This document shows, piece after piece, positions 13,645 through 22,294 of a DNA stretch of 64,000 nt. The notes beneath the pieces are model-generated. The model was not told the origin of the DNA, searched no databases, and worked only from the letters and a program-made list of their open reading frames with translations. How positions within the stretch are numbered: the stretch's first letter is position 1; each line of letters starts with the position of its first letter. The DNA comes from a virus, in IMG/VR virus record IMGVR_UViG_3300023112_000012, positions 1 to 64,000 of that record. The stretch is one strand, 5' to 3'. The position numbers were made by a program, and so were the translations under genes.

Positions 13645-16614
13645 TTAAACAGCTTTAAATTTTCTTAGAAAATATTCTGATTCTCTTCTAATTTTATTCA
13701 TTTGACTTCTTGGAACGAAAAATCCAACAACTCTTGAAATGTTATCAATAATTTCACCACCACATTCAGCACAAACTTTCAAATTATTATCTCCAACATG
13801 AATATGACCATTTTCACATTTATTAAAATTATAATTAACAGCAAAATGTTGTAAACCACATTCAATTGCATATCTCATAATTTTTTTCATGTCTTCTTTT
13901 GATTTTATTTGACTATCAACATTTATATGACAAATACCACCACCTGATAAAGCTTTGAAAAATATTCCTTCATATTTCATTCTATCAAAAATATCCATAT
14001 CAACAGTTAAAGGAATGAATTGATTTGAATACAATTCAAATGGTTGAACTTCTTCTCCATAAATTATTTTGTCTTTTAGTGCAAATTTAGGAGCAAGTGA
14101 TTCACCAGGCACTTCTTCAAGATTATAATTAACATTTTCATTTTCAGACCACTCAGAAGCTTTATCATTAATATAATTAATAATATTTTTTTCAAGAGCT
14201 ATTACATTTTCTTTAAGTTTTCCATTTTCATCATACATATCATTTCCTGTTAAGTGATACATCATTTCATGCATTCCTAGAATACCAATTGTAGAAAATA
14301 ACATTTTATCAATGTTTATATAGTTTAATGGTTTAACAAATTGAAGAAATCCAGCGTCTGCTCTTTTATGTAATAATTTTCTATGTGCCTTTAATGTTTT
14401 ATGAACCATATCTAGTTGATCATCTAAAATTTCATAAAATCTTTCAATTCTATTTTGATCATCTGATTGAAATTCACTTTCAATTGCTACTCTTGGTAAA
14501 TTAATTGATACAACCCTATGACTACCTACTGATAATCCGCCATTCCCAAATGAATCTGCACCATTTAACTTTGTTTGAGAATTCAATCTGCAATTATGTG
14601 TGTTAATTCCTGTTGGTAATGTAAAATATGGATTTGTTTGATCTTTCATTTCAAAACAATATACATATTCATCTTTATAGATATTTGTTATATTTGTTAT
14701 ATTTTTAATTTTAAAATATATTGTGTTGTTTTTGAATTTATATATGTTTTTCTGTTTAGATTTATGTCTATTTTCATACCATCTAATACAATATAAAACA
14801 TGATTTCTATTAAATTCTTCTCCTCTTATCATAACCTTTTCGTCTGTTCTATCTGAAATATTAATAATACTATTTTTACCAAGCGATGTTATTAAAACTT
14901 CAAAATCTTTGGATAATTGTTCTGATGTTGTATATATTCTATTACTATTTCCACCATCTGTTATATACATACCATCCAAAATTCCCTTTCTAAATTCAAT
15001 CGATTGTAAAATCACATCTAAATTTAAACTCTTTTCATAGCAACATGAACCTTTTACCCAACGTTTAATTATTGTATGAAGCTCTTTTGATGATATAACG
15101 CAAGGATAAACATTATTATATTCTTTATAAAGTTTCATTTTCACATTTAAATTCCACTGTTCAAGAGCTTTAGCTATTATTTTGTTTAATTTTTCATATT
15201 TTTCCTTATTAATACTAAAATTAATTCTATTTTTTTCAGAACTACCATCACCAAGATATGCACCAATCAAAACTCCCTGCTCATAAGTTAAATTTTCGCT
15301 ATGTTCTGGTATAGATTTTGTTTCATTTGTATTAAAAGCAATATAATCATTTTCGGTTAAATCTTTTGTTAATTTTTCACCATCAAATGTTAAATTTAAA
15401 TGATCTTCTGTCATTTTTAAAATTTTATTATTAACAGTTTCAACTTGAAATATTTCTCTATTTTGTTTTAAAATTTTAACCATTTTAGCCTTAGACCAAA
15501 ATCCATTTTGCCAAACTTTAAAATTTTCTCTATCAATCATTCTAGTTTCAACAATTTCCTTTATTGTTGATAATTTAACTCCGTTATTACTTGATTTTGT
15601 TAAGACCATTTGATCGTTTGTAAAACAACAAGAAGCAATTTTACCAACTGAATCAGAAACATATACATTCATAATGCTTTTTGAAATATTATGTTCTGCT
15701 ACGATATCAAAAAATTCTTCATCTAATTCTATTTCATTTTCTTTATCATGTAGAAATGCAGATGTGAGAACTGGAAATCTGTATGGTTCATTTGTTGTAG
15801 GATCTCCTTTACAAAAGAATTTCATATATATTTTCTGAATCTTCATTACATAGTCAAAATCTGGTTTTGTAAAATCAGGAAACATATATCCATTAAATAA
15901 TGCTTCTAAATTATTTCTACAAAAAAGACTTAGATTAGTAAATGGACTCTGAGATCCACGAGAAAATTTATTGTTAAAAATATACACAAGAGATTGAAAA
16001 TGATTTTCTATTTGTTTATCAGTTAGATTTTCTTTTTTTGCATAATATGAATAATTCACAAATAAATCACCTATAGCAACAGCCCCTGCCATTTGGCTAC
16101 TGGACAGATTCATCACTGTCTCAATTACTTGACCAATAAATGATGCTGCTGTTTTTGGTGGTATTGCTACTGGTTCACTCCAAGGTCTACCTTCTATCAT
16201 TATTCGTGATGTTGTTGTTGAAAAACAATAAGGGACCTGTACATTTGTTGGGTCATGTAGGTAAATATCCGAATATATTATAGATTTGAATATTTTATTT
16301 GCTTCTTCTTCTCCATATTCTTTTTCAATCATTCTATAAATTAAAAAATAATTTTCTAATTTTAACATTGGTTTTGATAATTCACTAACATAATTAGCAT
16401 GATTTATACCATTATCAACATTAGCATTAGAATCAATACTTATATCAGCAACATTATCTGTTAGAAAATATTTTTTGGAATTCTTTGCAAAATCTAAATT
16501 ATCCCTACTAATTCCTTCAATTTCTAACATCAATCTACCCTTTTCATTTGAATGAATCTTATTGTATAAATCTGAAAAATTCTCTGGAAAATCCATACTA
16601 AACCTTAATGTCAT
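13645..16614 (-). CDS. nrdD: Anaerobic ribonucleotide reductase large subunit NrdD, with intein
   Basis: 989 aa precursor; about 644 aa after removal of a 345-aa intein. Class III RNR reduces ribonucleoside triphosphates using a glycyl radical. Landmarks: the active-site Cys region IASC|CRLNSQTK (split by the intein), a C-terminal Zn site (CENGH...CAEC), and the glycyl loop RVVGFFVPRSQMNK followed by RRESEYFLRKF. The sequence resembles the NrdD type in anaerobic bacteria and T4. nrdG follows one nucleotide upstream, so they are co-transcribed. Activity depends on intein splicing because the intein sits between catalytic cysteines. Confidence 0.9.
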   Translation of the reverse strand: MTLRFSMDFPENFSDLYNKIHSNEKGRLMLEIEGISRDNLDFAKNSKKYFLTDNVADISIDSNANVDNGINHANYVSELSKPMLKLENYFLIYRMIEKEYGEEEANKIFKSIIYSDIYLHDPTNVQVPYCFSTTTSRIMIEGRPWSEPVAIPPKTAASFIGQVIETVMNLSSSQMAGAVAIGDLFVNYSYYAKKENLTDKQIENHFQSLVYIFNNKFSRGSQSPFTNLSLFCRNNLEALFNGYMFPDFTKPDFDYVMKIQKIYMKFFCKGDPTTNEPYRFPVLTSAFLHDKENEIELDEEFFDIVAEHNISKSIMNVYVSDSVGKIASCCFTNDQMVLTKSSNNGVKLSTIKEIVETRMIDRENFKVWQNGFWSKAKMVKILKQNREIFQVETVNNKILKMTEDHLNLTFDGEKLTKDLTENDYIAFNTNETKSIPEHSENLTYEQGVLIGAYLGDGSSEKNRINFSINKEKYEKLNKIIAKALEQWNLNVKMKLYKEYNNVYPCVISSKELHTIIKRWVKGSCCYEKSLNLDVILQSIEFRKGILDGMYITDGGNSNRIYTTSEQLSKDFEVLITSLGKNSIINISDRTDEKVMIRGEEFNRNHVLYCIRWYENRHKSKQKNIYKFKNNTIYFKIKNITNITNIYKDEYVYCFEMKDQTNPYFTLPTGINTHNCRLNSQTKLNGADSFGNGGLSVGSHRVVSINLPRVAIESEFQSDDQNRIERFYEILDDQLDMVHKTLKAHRKLLHKRADAGFLQFVKPLNYINIDKMLFSTIGILGMHEMMYHLTGNDMYDENGKLKENVIALEKNIINYINDKASEWSENENVNYNLEEVPGESLAPKFALKDKIIYGEEVQPFELYSNQFIPLTVDMDIFDRMKYEGIFFKALSGGGICHINVDSQIKSKEDMKKIMRYAIECGLQHFAVNYNFNKCENGHIHVGDNNLKVCAECGGEIIDNISRVVGFFVPRSQMNKIRRESEYFLRKFKAV
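14593..15627 (-). mobile_element. LAGLIDADG intein in NrdD
   Basis: 345 aa (NrdD residues 330-674). Starts with Cys in CFTNDQMVLTK (block A), has a TxxH-like block B (MTEDHLNLTF), two LAGLIDADG motifs (GVLIGAYLGDG and FRKGILDGMYITDGG), and ends with THN before extein Cys (block G). Both splice-site residues and both endonuclease acidic residues are present, so it looks active for splicing and homing. Insertion separates the two adjacent Cys of IASC/CRL, the conserved active site. Confidence 0.9.
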
Positions 16615-16615
16615 C

Positions 16616-17122
16616 CTAACTCCTCTTTTCTATTTTATTATAAACAATACCTTTATCGTACCAGTAAACTTTTTTTAATCCATCTATTCTCCAAATCGAT
16701 TGGTTCCTACTAGCCAACCAAAACTCATCAACACCATCATTCTCTACAAATATCCCAGTTTTCACATAATCAACACCATTAACCTGTCCAACCATATCAT
16801 ATCCAGTATAAACAAATGTTTTATATCCAATTCCTTTTGCAAAAACAGCCAATTCCTCAACAACTTTTTCATTCAAATCGTGCATTGGATCTCCACCACT
16901 AAACACAACCCAATCACATAATATTCTTCTTTTTTCTAATTCATCTTTAATAAATTCAATATCTAATCCACTTGAATCAATAGTCTGTAATTGTGGGTTT
17001 TGACACCCTTTACAATCGTGTATACATCCAGTAAACCAAATTGTGACTGATAGTGTAGACTCACTTAAAAAAGATGGTATATCATTAACTTCTGTTGTGA
17101 TTGCTTTTATATTAGTTTTCAT
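16616..17122 (-). CDS. nrdG: Anaerobic RNR activating enzyme NrdG (radical SAM)
   Basis: 168 aa, usual size. Radical-SAM cluster motif CIHDCKGCQNP (CxxxCxxC) at about residues 33-43 and the SAM-binding FSGGDPM motif. It transfers a hydrogen atom to form the NrdD glycyl radical. Adjacent to nrdD and in the same leftward operon; the upstream neighbour is gp44 at 7 nt. Confidence 0.9.
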   Translation of the reverse strand: MKTNIKAITTEVNDIPSFLSESTLSVTIWFTGCIHDCKGCQNPQLQTIDSSGLDIEFIKDELEKRRILCDWVVFSGGDPMHDLNEKVVEELAVFAKGIGYKTFVYTGYDMVGQVNGVDYVKTGIFVENDGVDEFWLASRNQSIWRIDGLKKVYWYDKGIVYNKIEKRS

Positions 17123-17129
17123 TAAACCT

Positions 17130-18098
17130 CTATTTTTCTGAGTTTAAAATTTGTTTTAAATTGTAAAAGAAAGTTATCATATTATTTATCTTTATAACGT
17201 TATTTTTATCTAAATTTTCGTGATATATTAGAGCATTATAAACTCTTGTTATAGTATTTATATTAGTAGTGAATTCTAATATATTTCTACCTATCCAACT
17301 GAAAATTTTTGTTGATGATTCTGTTTCTGCAAAACTAGCAATTTCTTCATGCTTTGAGTTGATTATTTTCATCAATAAATCTTTGTCTAATTTCTTTGGA
17401 ATGCAATCAACAATTGAGTCTGTTACTGTGTTATTATTTTCAATGACATGTCGTCTTAGCAATTTTAAAACTGATCTGAAATCTGGAAGTGTATTTACAA
17501 TAAATGATTGAAGTGATTTATTTTTTTGATCAAATTCAATACTTTCTTCTTTCAATATTTTAAAAACTCTTTTGATTGCTGGAACTGCTATTTCTTTCTT
17601 TTGTTTTGAAGTATAATTGAAAGATATTTTGTCCATTCTAGAAAGAATTGCATCATCTCCACATTTTTGAATTAATGTGTCATAGTTGTTAGTTGTCATA
17701 ATGACACTACAATTGTTGGAATAGTCTTCTAAAGGCTTTTTCATAGCTTGTAATGCATCTGTTGTGAGTCTATCAGCTTCTTCTAACACAAATAGTTTTC
17801 TGTTTCCATTCATTGATCCAGTCATCATGTATGATTCAAAATTATTTCTGATGAAATCTATTCCATTGTGATGTGAACCGTTCCAAATAACCATTTCCAT
17901 ATTTAGATAATCAGCAAGGATGTTTAACATTGTTGTTTTTCCTATGCCGGGAGTACCTTCCAGAATTAGATGTGGTAAATATTCTTCTTCTATAAATTTA
18001 TCAAATGTGTTTTTAATCCCTTTTGGAAGGATACAATCTGAAAATTCTTGTGGTCTATATTTTTCTTCCCATAGATATGATTCTGCTTTTTTTGACAT
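17130..18098 (-). CDS. Clamp loader ATPase gp44
   Basis: 322 aa (T4 gp44 319 aa). Walker A EGTPGIGKTTML, Walker B-like LFVLEEADRLT, sensor TTNN, and LSRMDKI at the SRC position. With gp62 it loads the gp45 clamp. Start ATG 18098 with GAGGAG upstream. gp62 is not recognisable in the window. Confidence 0.9.
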   Translation of the reverse strand: MSKKAESYLWEEKYRPQEFSDCILPKGIKNTFDKFIEEEYLPHLILEGTPGIGKTTMLNILADYLNMEMVIWNGSHHNGIDFIRNNFESYMMTGSMNGNRKLFVLEEADRLTTDALQAMKKPLEDYSNNCSVIMTTNNYDTLIQKCGDDAILSRMDKISFNYTSKQKKEIAVPAIKRVFKILKEESIEFDQKNKSLQSFIVNTLPDFRSVLKLLRRHVIENNNTVTDSIVDCIPKKLDKDLLMKIINSKHEEIASFAETESSTKIFSWIGRNILEFTTNINTITRVYNALIYHENLDKNNVIKINNMITFFYNLKQILNSEK

Positions 18099-18108
18099 TT
18101 CTCCTCCT

Positions 18109-18462
18109 CTATGAATATTTTTTCATTACTTTACACATTTTGTCAAAAATATCATCTTTAGAATAAATACCACCAGAACCTTTAGAATTTGAAATTTCAT
18201 CGCGAAATTTTCCATCAATTGTAATTGTTAATTCAACACCTCTAGATTCTTCAATTGTAATATAATTTTCATCTCTAAAATTAACTATTAATTTATCTTC
18301 GTTATGTTCTGCAATTGATACACTATCAAAATAACAATCTTCTCCTAATTCATTTACACAAACATCTGGAAAATTATATCTTATATTTTGTTCCAATAAC
18401 AGAAGTAAATTATAATTTTTATTTGATAATGCTTTATCATTTTTATTTTCTTGTGTGTTCAT
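18109..18462 (-). CDS. Hypothetical protein between gp44 and gp45
   Basis: 117 aa. No match to gp62 or RegA by eye. Acidic/beta-rich centre (YFDSVSIAEHNEDKLIVNFRDENYITI...VELTITIDGKF). Located in the replication cluster, so a replisome-associated role is possible. Ribosome site TAGGAGGATATT; a strong hairpin (18478-18501) precedes it. Confidence 0.5.
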   Translation of the reverse strand: MNTQENKNDKALSNKNYNLLLLLEQNIRYNFPDVCVNELGEDCYFDSVSIAEHNEDKLIVNFRDENYITIEESRGVELTITIDGKFRDEISNSKGSGGIYSKDDIFDKMCKVMKKYS

Positions 18463-18477
18463 AATATCCTCCTAAAT

Positions 18478-18501
18478 TGGGTGGTATATTTCAACCACCC
18501 A
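18478..18501 (-). promoter_or_regulatory. Perfect hairpin between gp45 and the next gene
   Basis: 8-bp perfect stem TGGGTGGT/ACCACCCA around an 8-nt loop, just after the gp45 stop and 9-12 nt before the next ribosome site. There is no T-run, so it is not a standard terminator; it may be a processing or attenuation element. Confidence 0.6.
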
Positions 18502-18514
18502 TTGTTATTATAAC

Positions 18515-19291
18515 TTAGCTTTTAAATACAGAATACCATTCGAGCAATTCTTTTTTATCATCATCGCCAATAAATGATCTACCATATAGAAATGTGTCTT
18601 TTGCAGCAACTTTTAATTTATCACCTTTCCTATTTTTTACTTCAATGTTGTGACCTTCAAAAATATAAAAATCCCACGATCCGCTTGATGGAATTGCGTC
18701 AATGTTCAATTGTTTTGAATATGAACCTAGAGAAGCTGTATTTTCACCTTTTAGAATGTGTGTTGATAAATTTTCACAACCAGGTGAATAAACAACTATT
18801 CTCATCTCTTCATCATTGCTATCTTTTTCAAACTTGATGAACGTGTTTGCATCTTTTCCTCTTATGAATGAAGCTGAAGATCTTATTTCATTCATCATTT
18901 TTTCATCAATTGAAAATTTGTAGAAAGAATCTGATTTTAGAAAATCACCACAACTGTTAAATGCATTGTTTCCTGATTCTGCAAGATCTATTTTGAATCT
19001 CATTGCATTTTCATTTGACATTCTGTAGGTTAATGCTCCCGTTAGATCTTTTTTTGAAATAACTAGATCTGATTTGTTGAAAGAAATCACTGGTTCATTG
19101 TACATTACTAGCATTTTCATGAAAGTTGATAGATCTGAAATTCCAAATTCTTTTTCAAAAATTGGTGATGATGGAATGTATCTGATTCCTGTTGTTTTGT
19201 CTTTTTTAACATTTGTGATTTGATCTTTTCCAAACCATAGATCATTTTCAATTGTTGCAATTGATTTGAGTGCAGATAAGTTTAATTTCAT
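18515..19291 (-). CDS. Sliding clamp gp45
   Basis: 258 aa (T4 gp45 228 aa). Begins MKLNLSALKSIATIENDLWF, consistent with the gp45 N-terminus (MKLSKDTTALLKNFATIN); clamp-like alternating beta strands follow. It tethers the polymerase, and in T4 also activates late transcription. Placed between gp44 and gp32 as in related phages. The MKLN start is a coincidence with the MKLNK family: the rest differs. Confidence 0.8.
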   Translation of the reverse strand: MKLNLSALKSIATIENDLWFGKDQITNVKKDKTTGIRYIPSSPIFEKEFGISDLSTFMKMLVMYNEPVISFNKSDLVISKKDLTGALTYRMSNENAMRFKIDLAESGNNAFNSCGDFLKSDSFYKFSIDEKMMNEIRSSASFIRGKDANTFIKFEKDSNDEEMRIVVYSPGCENLSTHILKGENTASLGSYSKQLNIDAIPSSGSWDFYIFEGHNIEVKNRKGDKLKVAAKDTFLYGRSFIGDDDKKELLEWYSVFKS

Positions 19292-19482
19292 TTATTTTCC
19301 TCCTGAAGTTTTTCATTAAAATATTTTTTTGCCTTTGAAAGAATGTGTAACAATATTGCACCAATACATACTGAATATGAATTAAGTGGTGAAATTGAGT
19401 CTAGAATTAATACAGTTGAACCAAATATAATATATGGTGCAAGTTTAAGTGCTACTTTCTTAAATGATTTTATTTTTTTCAT
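19288..19482 (-). CDS. Small membrane protein
   Basis: 64 aa with two hydrophobic segments (about residues 13-28 and 33-48), Lys-rich ends. ATGA overlap with the gp45 start. Unexpected in a replication cluster; function unknown. Confidence 0.5.
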   Translation of the reverse strand: MKKIKSFKKVALKLAPYIIFGSTVLILDSISPLNSYSVCIGAILLHILSKAKKYFNEKLQEENK

Positions 19483-19503
19483 TTATTTTCCTCCTTGTTT
19501 ATA

Positions 19504-20490
19504 TTAGTCATCTATTAGACTATCAACATCAAAATCATCTAAATCTTCTTCAATGATTTCTTCTTTAACTTCAATTGGTGTTGCAACTTCAGAAATTACT
19601 TCTTCTTTAGCAACTTCTTCATTTACTTCAACTTCTTCTTCAACTTCTGATTTATTTCCATAGAAAATATCTATTTTTTCTTTGAGTTCATCATAATCAT
19701 AGAATGTTCCTATTTTCTCAGTTAGATCAAAATCGCCTGAAATAATTTCTTTGATTTTCTCACGATCGCCATTCATGAAAGGACTCGGTCTTAGAAATTT
19801 TGTCCCATCGTATGAATCCCATTGTCCTGCTTTAGCAATTTCAATCCAAATATCAGCACCATTCATAACATCGAAAGGATCAAGACCTTTTTGAATTATA
19901 TTACCTTCTTTATCTACAGCGTCTTTCATATCACCTTTTAAGCATCTCATTAATCTGCCATCAAAATACATTTTTTTGATAGTTCCATTATTTTCTGGAT
20001 TTAATGTATCATCATAGATATATACATTCACCCAACCAGATAATTTTGATTTCTTTTTTTGATATTCTGCATATCCAGAAGGATTTTCATTTGCATTTCC
20101 TACCCACGGATTTAATTCACACATTGGACATTTATGAAGCTCTTCACCTTCAGGAATATCAAAAAATCCTTTATTATTCTTTTTAAATTTCAAATCATTC
20201 TGAAACCTAAGACAATTGAAATTCAATTTCTGATTTCCTTTTCTTAGTTTGTGAACTTTTTTCTGTAACATAAAAAGATTATCAATTCCAGAAAATTCAT
20301 TTTCATGAAAGTTTGGAATCATTCTTAATTTTATAGTGTTTTTTTCACCGTTTTTACCTGACGATAAGAAATAAACATCATTATCATCTTGATAAGAATT
20401 CTCAGTTGTTGATGGTTCTTTAACTGATAAAGAATCATCTTTTAACTCACCATTAAACATAGCATCAAATTTAGCATCAAAGTTACTCAT
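19504..20490 (-). CDS. Single-stranded DNA-binding protein gp32
   Basis: 328 aa (T4 gp32 301 aa). Has the Zn-binding part of the core (HKCPMCELNPW), aromatic/basic DNA-binding core, and an acidic C-terminal tail (EEVEVNEEVAKEEVISE ... DDFDVDSLIDD) as used for protein contacts. Start ATG at 20490 after AAAAGGAGAAAAATGT. In T4 gp32 regulates its own mRNA; no pseudoknot was evident here. Confidence 0.85.
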   Translation of the reverse strand: MSNFDAKFDAMFNGELKDDSLSVKEPSTTENSYQDDNDVYFLSSGKNGEKNTIKLRMIPNFHENEFSGIDNLFMLQKKVHKLRKGNQKLNFNCLRFQNDLKFKKNNKGFFDIPEGEELHKCPMCELNPWVGNANENPSGYAEYQKKKSKLSGWVNVYIYDDTLNPENNGTIKKMYFDGRLMRCLKGDMKDAVDKEGNIIQKGLDPFDVMNGADIWIEIAKAGQWDSYDGTKFLRPSPFMNGDREKIKEIISGDFDLTEKIGTFYDYDELKEKIDIFYGNKSEVEEEVEVNEEVAKEEVISEVATPIEVKEEIIEEDLDDFDVDSLIDD

Positions 20491-20576
20491 ACATTTTTCT
20501 CCTTTTTGTTTTCTAGCATTTCGTTTTTTGCAATCATCTTTGTTGCAAGTTGCATTATTATACTTATTTTTTTCAT
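20487..20576 (-). CDS. Possible 29-aa leader peptide before gp32
   Basis: ATG at 20576 to a TGA overlapping the gp32 ATG (ATGA). Met/Lys-rich helix. Ribosome site is weak (GGAAGGA about 20 nt upstream). It could couple gp32 translation, or be chance. Confidence 0.3.
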   Translation of the reverse strand: MKKISIIMQLATKMIAKNEMLENKKEKNV

Positions 20577-20580
20577 TTTA

Positions 20581-20922
20581 TTAACAAAAATCATATCCTT
20601 CCTCAACTTCATGTGATTTTCCAAACATGTTTTTTTCTTTTAGTTCTAATTCTAAAAGTCTTTTAAAATTTGATTCTTGCATGAATTTTGTTTCAAAGAA
20701 ATCTTCATCAACAATTCCTTCTTTATGATATATCATCATTGCATCATAATATGAATTCATTAATTGACCAAGATTGATAAGTGAATCATGAATGAACTGA
20801 ACAGATAGTTCATTTGTTTGAATATAATCTCTTAATTCAACTGGAATATAATCTTCAACAACTTTTCCAGTTTCAATACCAAGATCATTTGCTCTTTTGA
20901 CATGCTCTCTGATGTCTTTCAT
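20581..20922 (-). CDS. Hypothetical protein upstream of gp32
   Basis: 113 aa from ATG 20922 (TTTAGGAGGAATTGAAA). Helical, acidic, ending EVEEGYDFC. In T4 the late co-activator gp33 (112 aa) lies near gene 32; size and position agree, but no sequence identity is visible, so this is only a thought. First gene after an early promoter. Confidence 0.5.
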   Translation of the reverse strand: MKDIREHVKRANDLGIETGKVVEDYIPVELRDYIQTNELSVQFIHDSLINLGQLMNSYYDAMMIYHKEGIVDEDFFETKFMQESNFKRLLELELKEKNMFGKSHEVEEGYDFC

Positions 20923-20958
20923 TTTCAATTCCTCCTAAAGAACGATTTTACATATACT

Positions 20959-20986
20959 ATTATACTTATTTTTTAAAGAATGTCAA
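20959..20986 (-). promoter_or_regulatory. Early promoter, class A
   Basis: Minus strand TTGACA (20986-20981), 16-bp spacer TTCTTTAAAAAATAAG, TATAAT (20964-20959). Drives the gp32-gp45-gp44-nrd operon. Confidence 0.8.
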
Positions 20987-20994
20987 GCTTTTTT

Positions 20995-21002
20995 TATAAA
21001 TA
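20995..21002 (+). promoter_or_regulatory. Late promoter (TATAAATA)
   Basis: Exact motif 29 nt before the gp14 start, back-to-back with the early promoter above. Confidence 0.75.
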
Positions 21003-21030
21003 AACATAGAATTATTTTTAGGAGTAAATT

Positions 21031-21663
21031 ATGAGTTATGAAAATCCATTATGGAATCGATACAATCAATATCAAAGCAATGTAGAATATACAACAAAAA
21101 AGAATATGATTGATGACATGATAGCGCAAAAAGGGTTTGATGTATTTTATCTACCAAAAACAACACCAGATATTGACAAACTATTCGGTGAAGATCCAAC
21201 ACAAATATATAGTTCAGGAATTCAACTTACTGTTTATGGCGATGTGAAAAATTGGTCTAGTGGTGAAGAACTATTTGGAAAGTTTGGGTTTATAAGTGAC
21301 TGGTCAAATATAATTCAAATAACAGTTGGAAAGTGGCAAAGTAGAACCAGTACAACGGAACCAACAATTGATAGTTTGTTTTATATTCCTAACTTCGGAA
21401 AATGGTTTCAAGTTTCATCAGAAAACACAAGGGAACCATTCTATTTTGCTGGTCAACCATTAGTATATAATATTCCTATATCTGAGTATAAATTTTCACA
21501 TGAAGTTATTTCTACTGGTGTTGATGATATTGATGATAATGTTCCAAATTCAGAACAATATATAAATGATGAAAATGAAGTTGTTGAAGAAATTGAAAAG
21601 GAAGAAGATATTTTGACTGAGTTTGATGATTTAAATAATTTATTTAATGATGATCCAGAATAG
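21031..21663 (+). CDS. Neck protein gp14
   Basis: 210 aa (T4 gp14 256 aa). The N-terminal pattern 'NMIDDMIAQKGFDVFYLPKTTPDIDKLFGEDP' and 'FG.FGFISDWSNIIQITVGKW' match the T4-type neck/head-closure family. Acidic tail (EEIEKEEDILTEFDDLNNLF). In T4 gp13 and gp14 form the collar that closes the head after packaging. Preceded by a late promoter; isolated from gp13 (35.8 kb). Confidence 0.75.
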   Translation: MSYENPLWNRYNQYQSNVEYTTKKNMIDDMIAQKGFDVFYLPKTTPDIDKLFGEDPTQIYSSGIQLTVYGDVKNWSSGEELFGKFGFISDWSNIIQITVGKWQSRTSTTEPTIDSLFYIPNFGKWFQVSSENTREPFYFAGQPLVYNIPISEYKFSHEVISTGVDDIDDNVPNSEQYINDENEVVEEIEKEEDILTEFDDLNNLFNDDPE

Positions 21664-21696
21664 ATTTTTCACTCATTTATATTTACCCATGCTTTA

Positions 21697-21731
21697 CTAA
21701 AATCCTAACCAACTAGACGACACTCACCACG
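21697..21731 (-). pseudogene. Degenerate tRNA-like 5' half
   Basis: On the minus strand, GTGAGTGTCGTCTAGTTGG starts a segment with a tRNA acceptor and D-arm, which aligns with tRNA-His (24026-24050) and its upstream flank. The anticodon and T arms have no match, so it is a remnant. Confidence 0.45.
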
Positions 21732-21737
21732 ATAAAC

Positions 21738-21818
21738 TTATTTATTTTCTTCTTCATCTAGAAGTGATATATATTCAAAGTTTCTATCTATATCACAATA
21801 ATCTCTTAATCTATTCAT
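21738..21818 (-). CDS. Possible 26-aa peptide
   Basis: ATG 21818 (overlapping the upstream stop by 8 nt) to TAA 21738; acidic end SLLDEEENK. Short; the overlap style matches real genes here, but the support is weak. Confidence 0.3.
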   Translation of the reverse strand: MNRLRDYCDIDRNFEYISLLDEEENK

Positions 21819-22197
21819 TTAAAACCTCAACTTTGAAAATATCTCTAAAATTTTTGACTTTAAATCCGAATTTCTCTTCTTTGATGAATTCTCTCAATGA
21901 TACGCTCAATTCATCAATATAATCCAAATATTTAATTCTTTCGTATATAGTTTCCGGGTTTATGACATTATAAAGTAATTCTTTGCCAACCATAAATGAA
22001 CCATTTTTAAACTCTACAACACCCTCAAGTTTTTCAAGATACACCTCATCAACTGAGTAGTTCAATTGTGGTTCTACGTCGAAATAATCCATAGCGTCAG
22101 AGTGATTTTCATACAAAGATATATAAGATATTTTGTCACCTACATATATTTCAATATTATTAGAATCCTTAAGACCCTCGATATTATGCTTTTTCAT
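21811..22197 (-). CDS. Hypothetical protein
   Basis: 128 aa from ATG 22197 (AAAAAGGAGAGGATA). Acidic, with FKNGSFMVGKELLYNVINPETIYERIKYL. Unrecognised. First gene after an early promoter. Confidence 0.5.
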   Translation of the reverse strand: MKKHNIEGLKDSNNIEIYVGDKISYISLYENHSDAMDYFDVEPQLNYSVDEVYLEKLEGVVEFKNGSFMVGKELLYNVINPETIYERIKYLDYIDELSVSLREFIKEEKFGFKVKNFRDIFKVEVLNE

Positions 22198-22228
22198 TAT
22201 CCTCTCCTTTTTGTTCATCACTAAATAA

Positions 22229-22277
22229 AATTAACAATTTACTTTTATATTATCGCATGTATTAAATCAAATGTCAA
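22229..22277 (-). promoter_or_regulatory. Early promoter, class-B leader
   Basis: Minus strand TTGACA (22277-22272), 17 bp, GATAAT (22254-22249), then AAATTGTTAATTTTATT. Confidence 0.7.
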
Positions 22278-22294
22278 CACTTTTTTCAATTATT

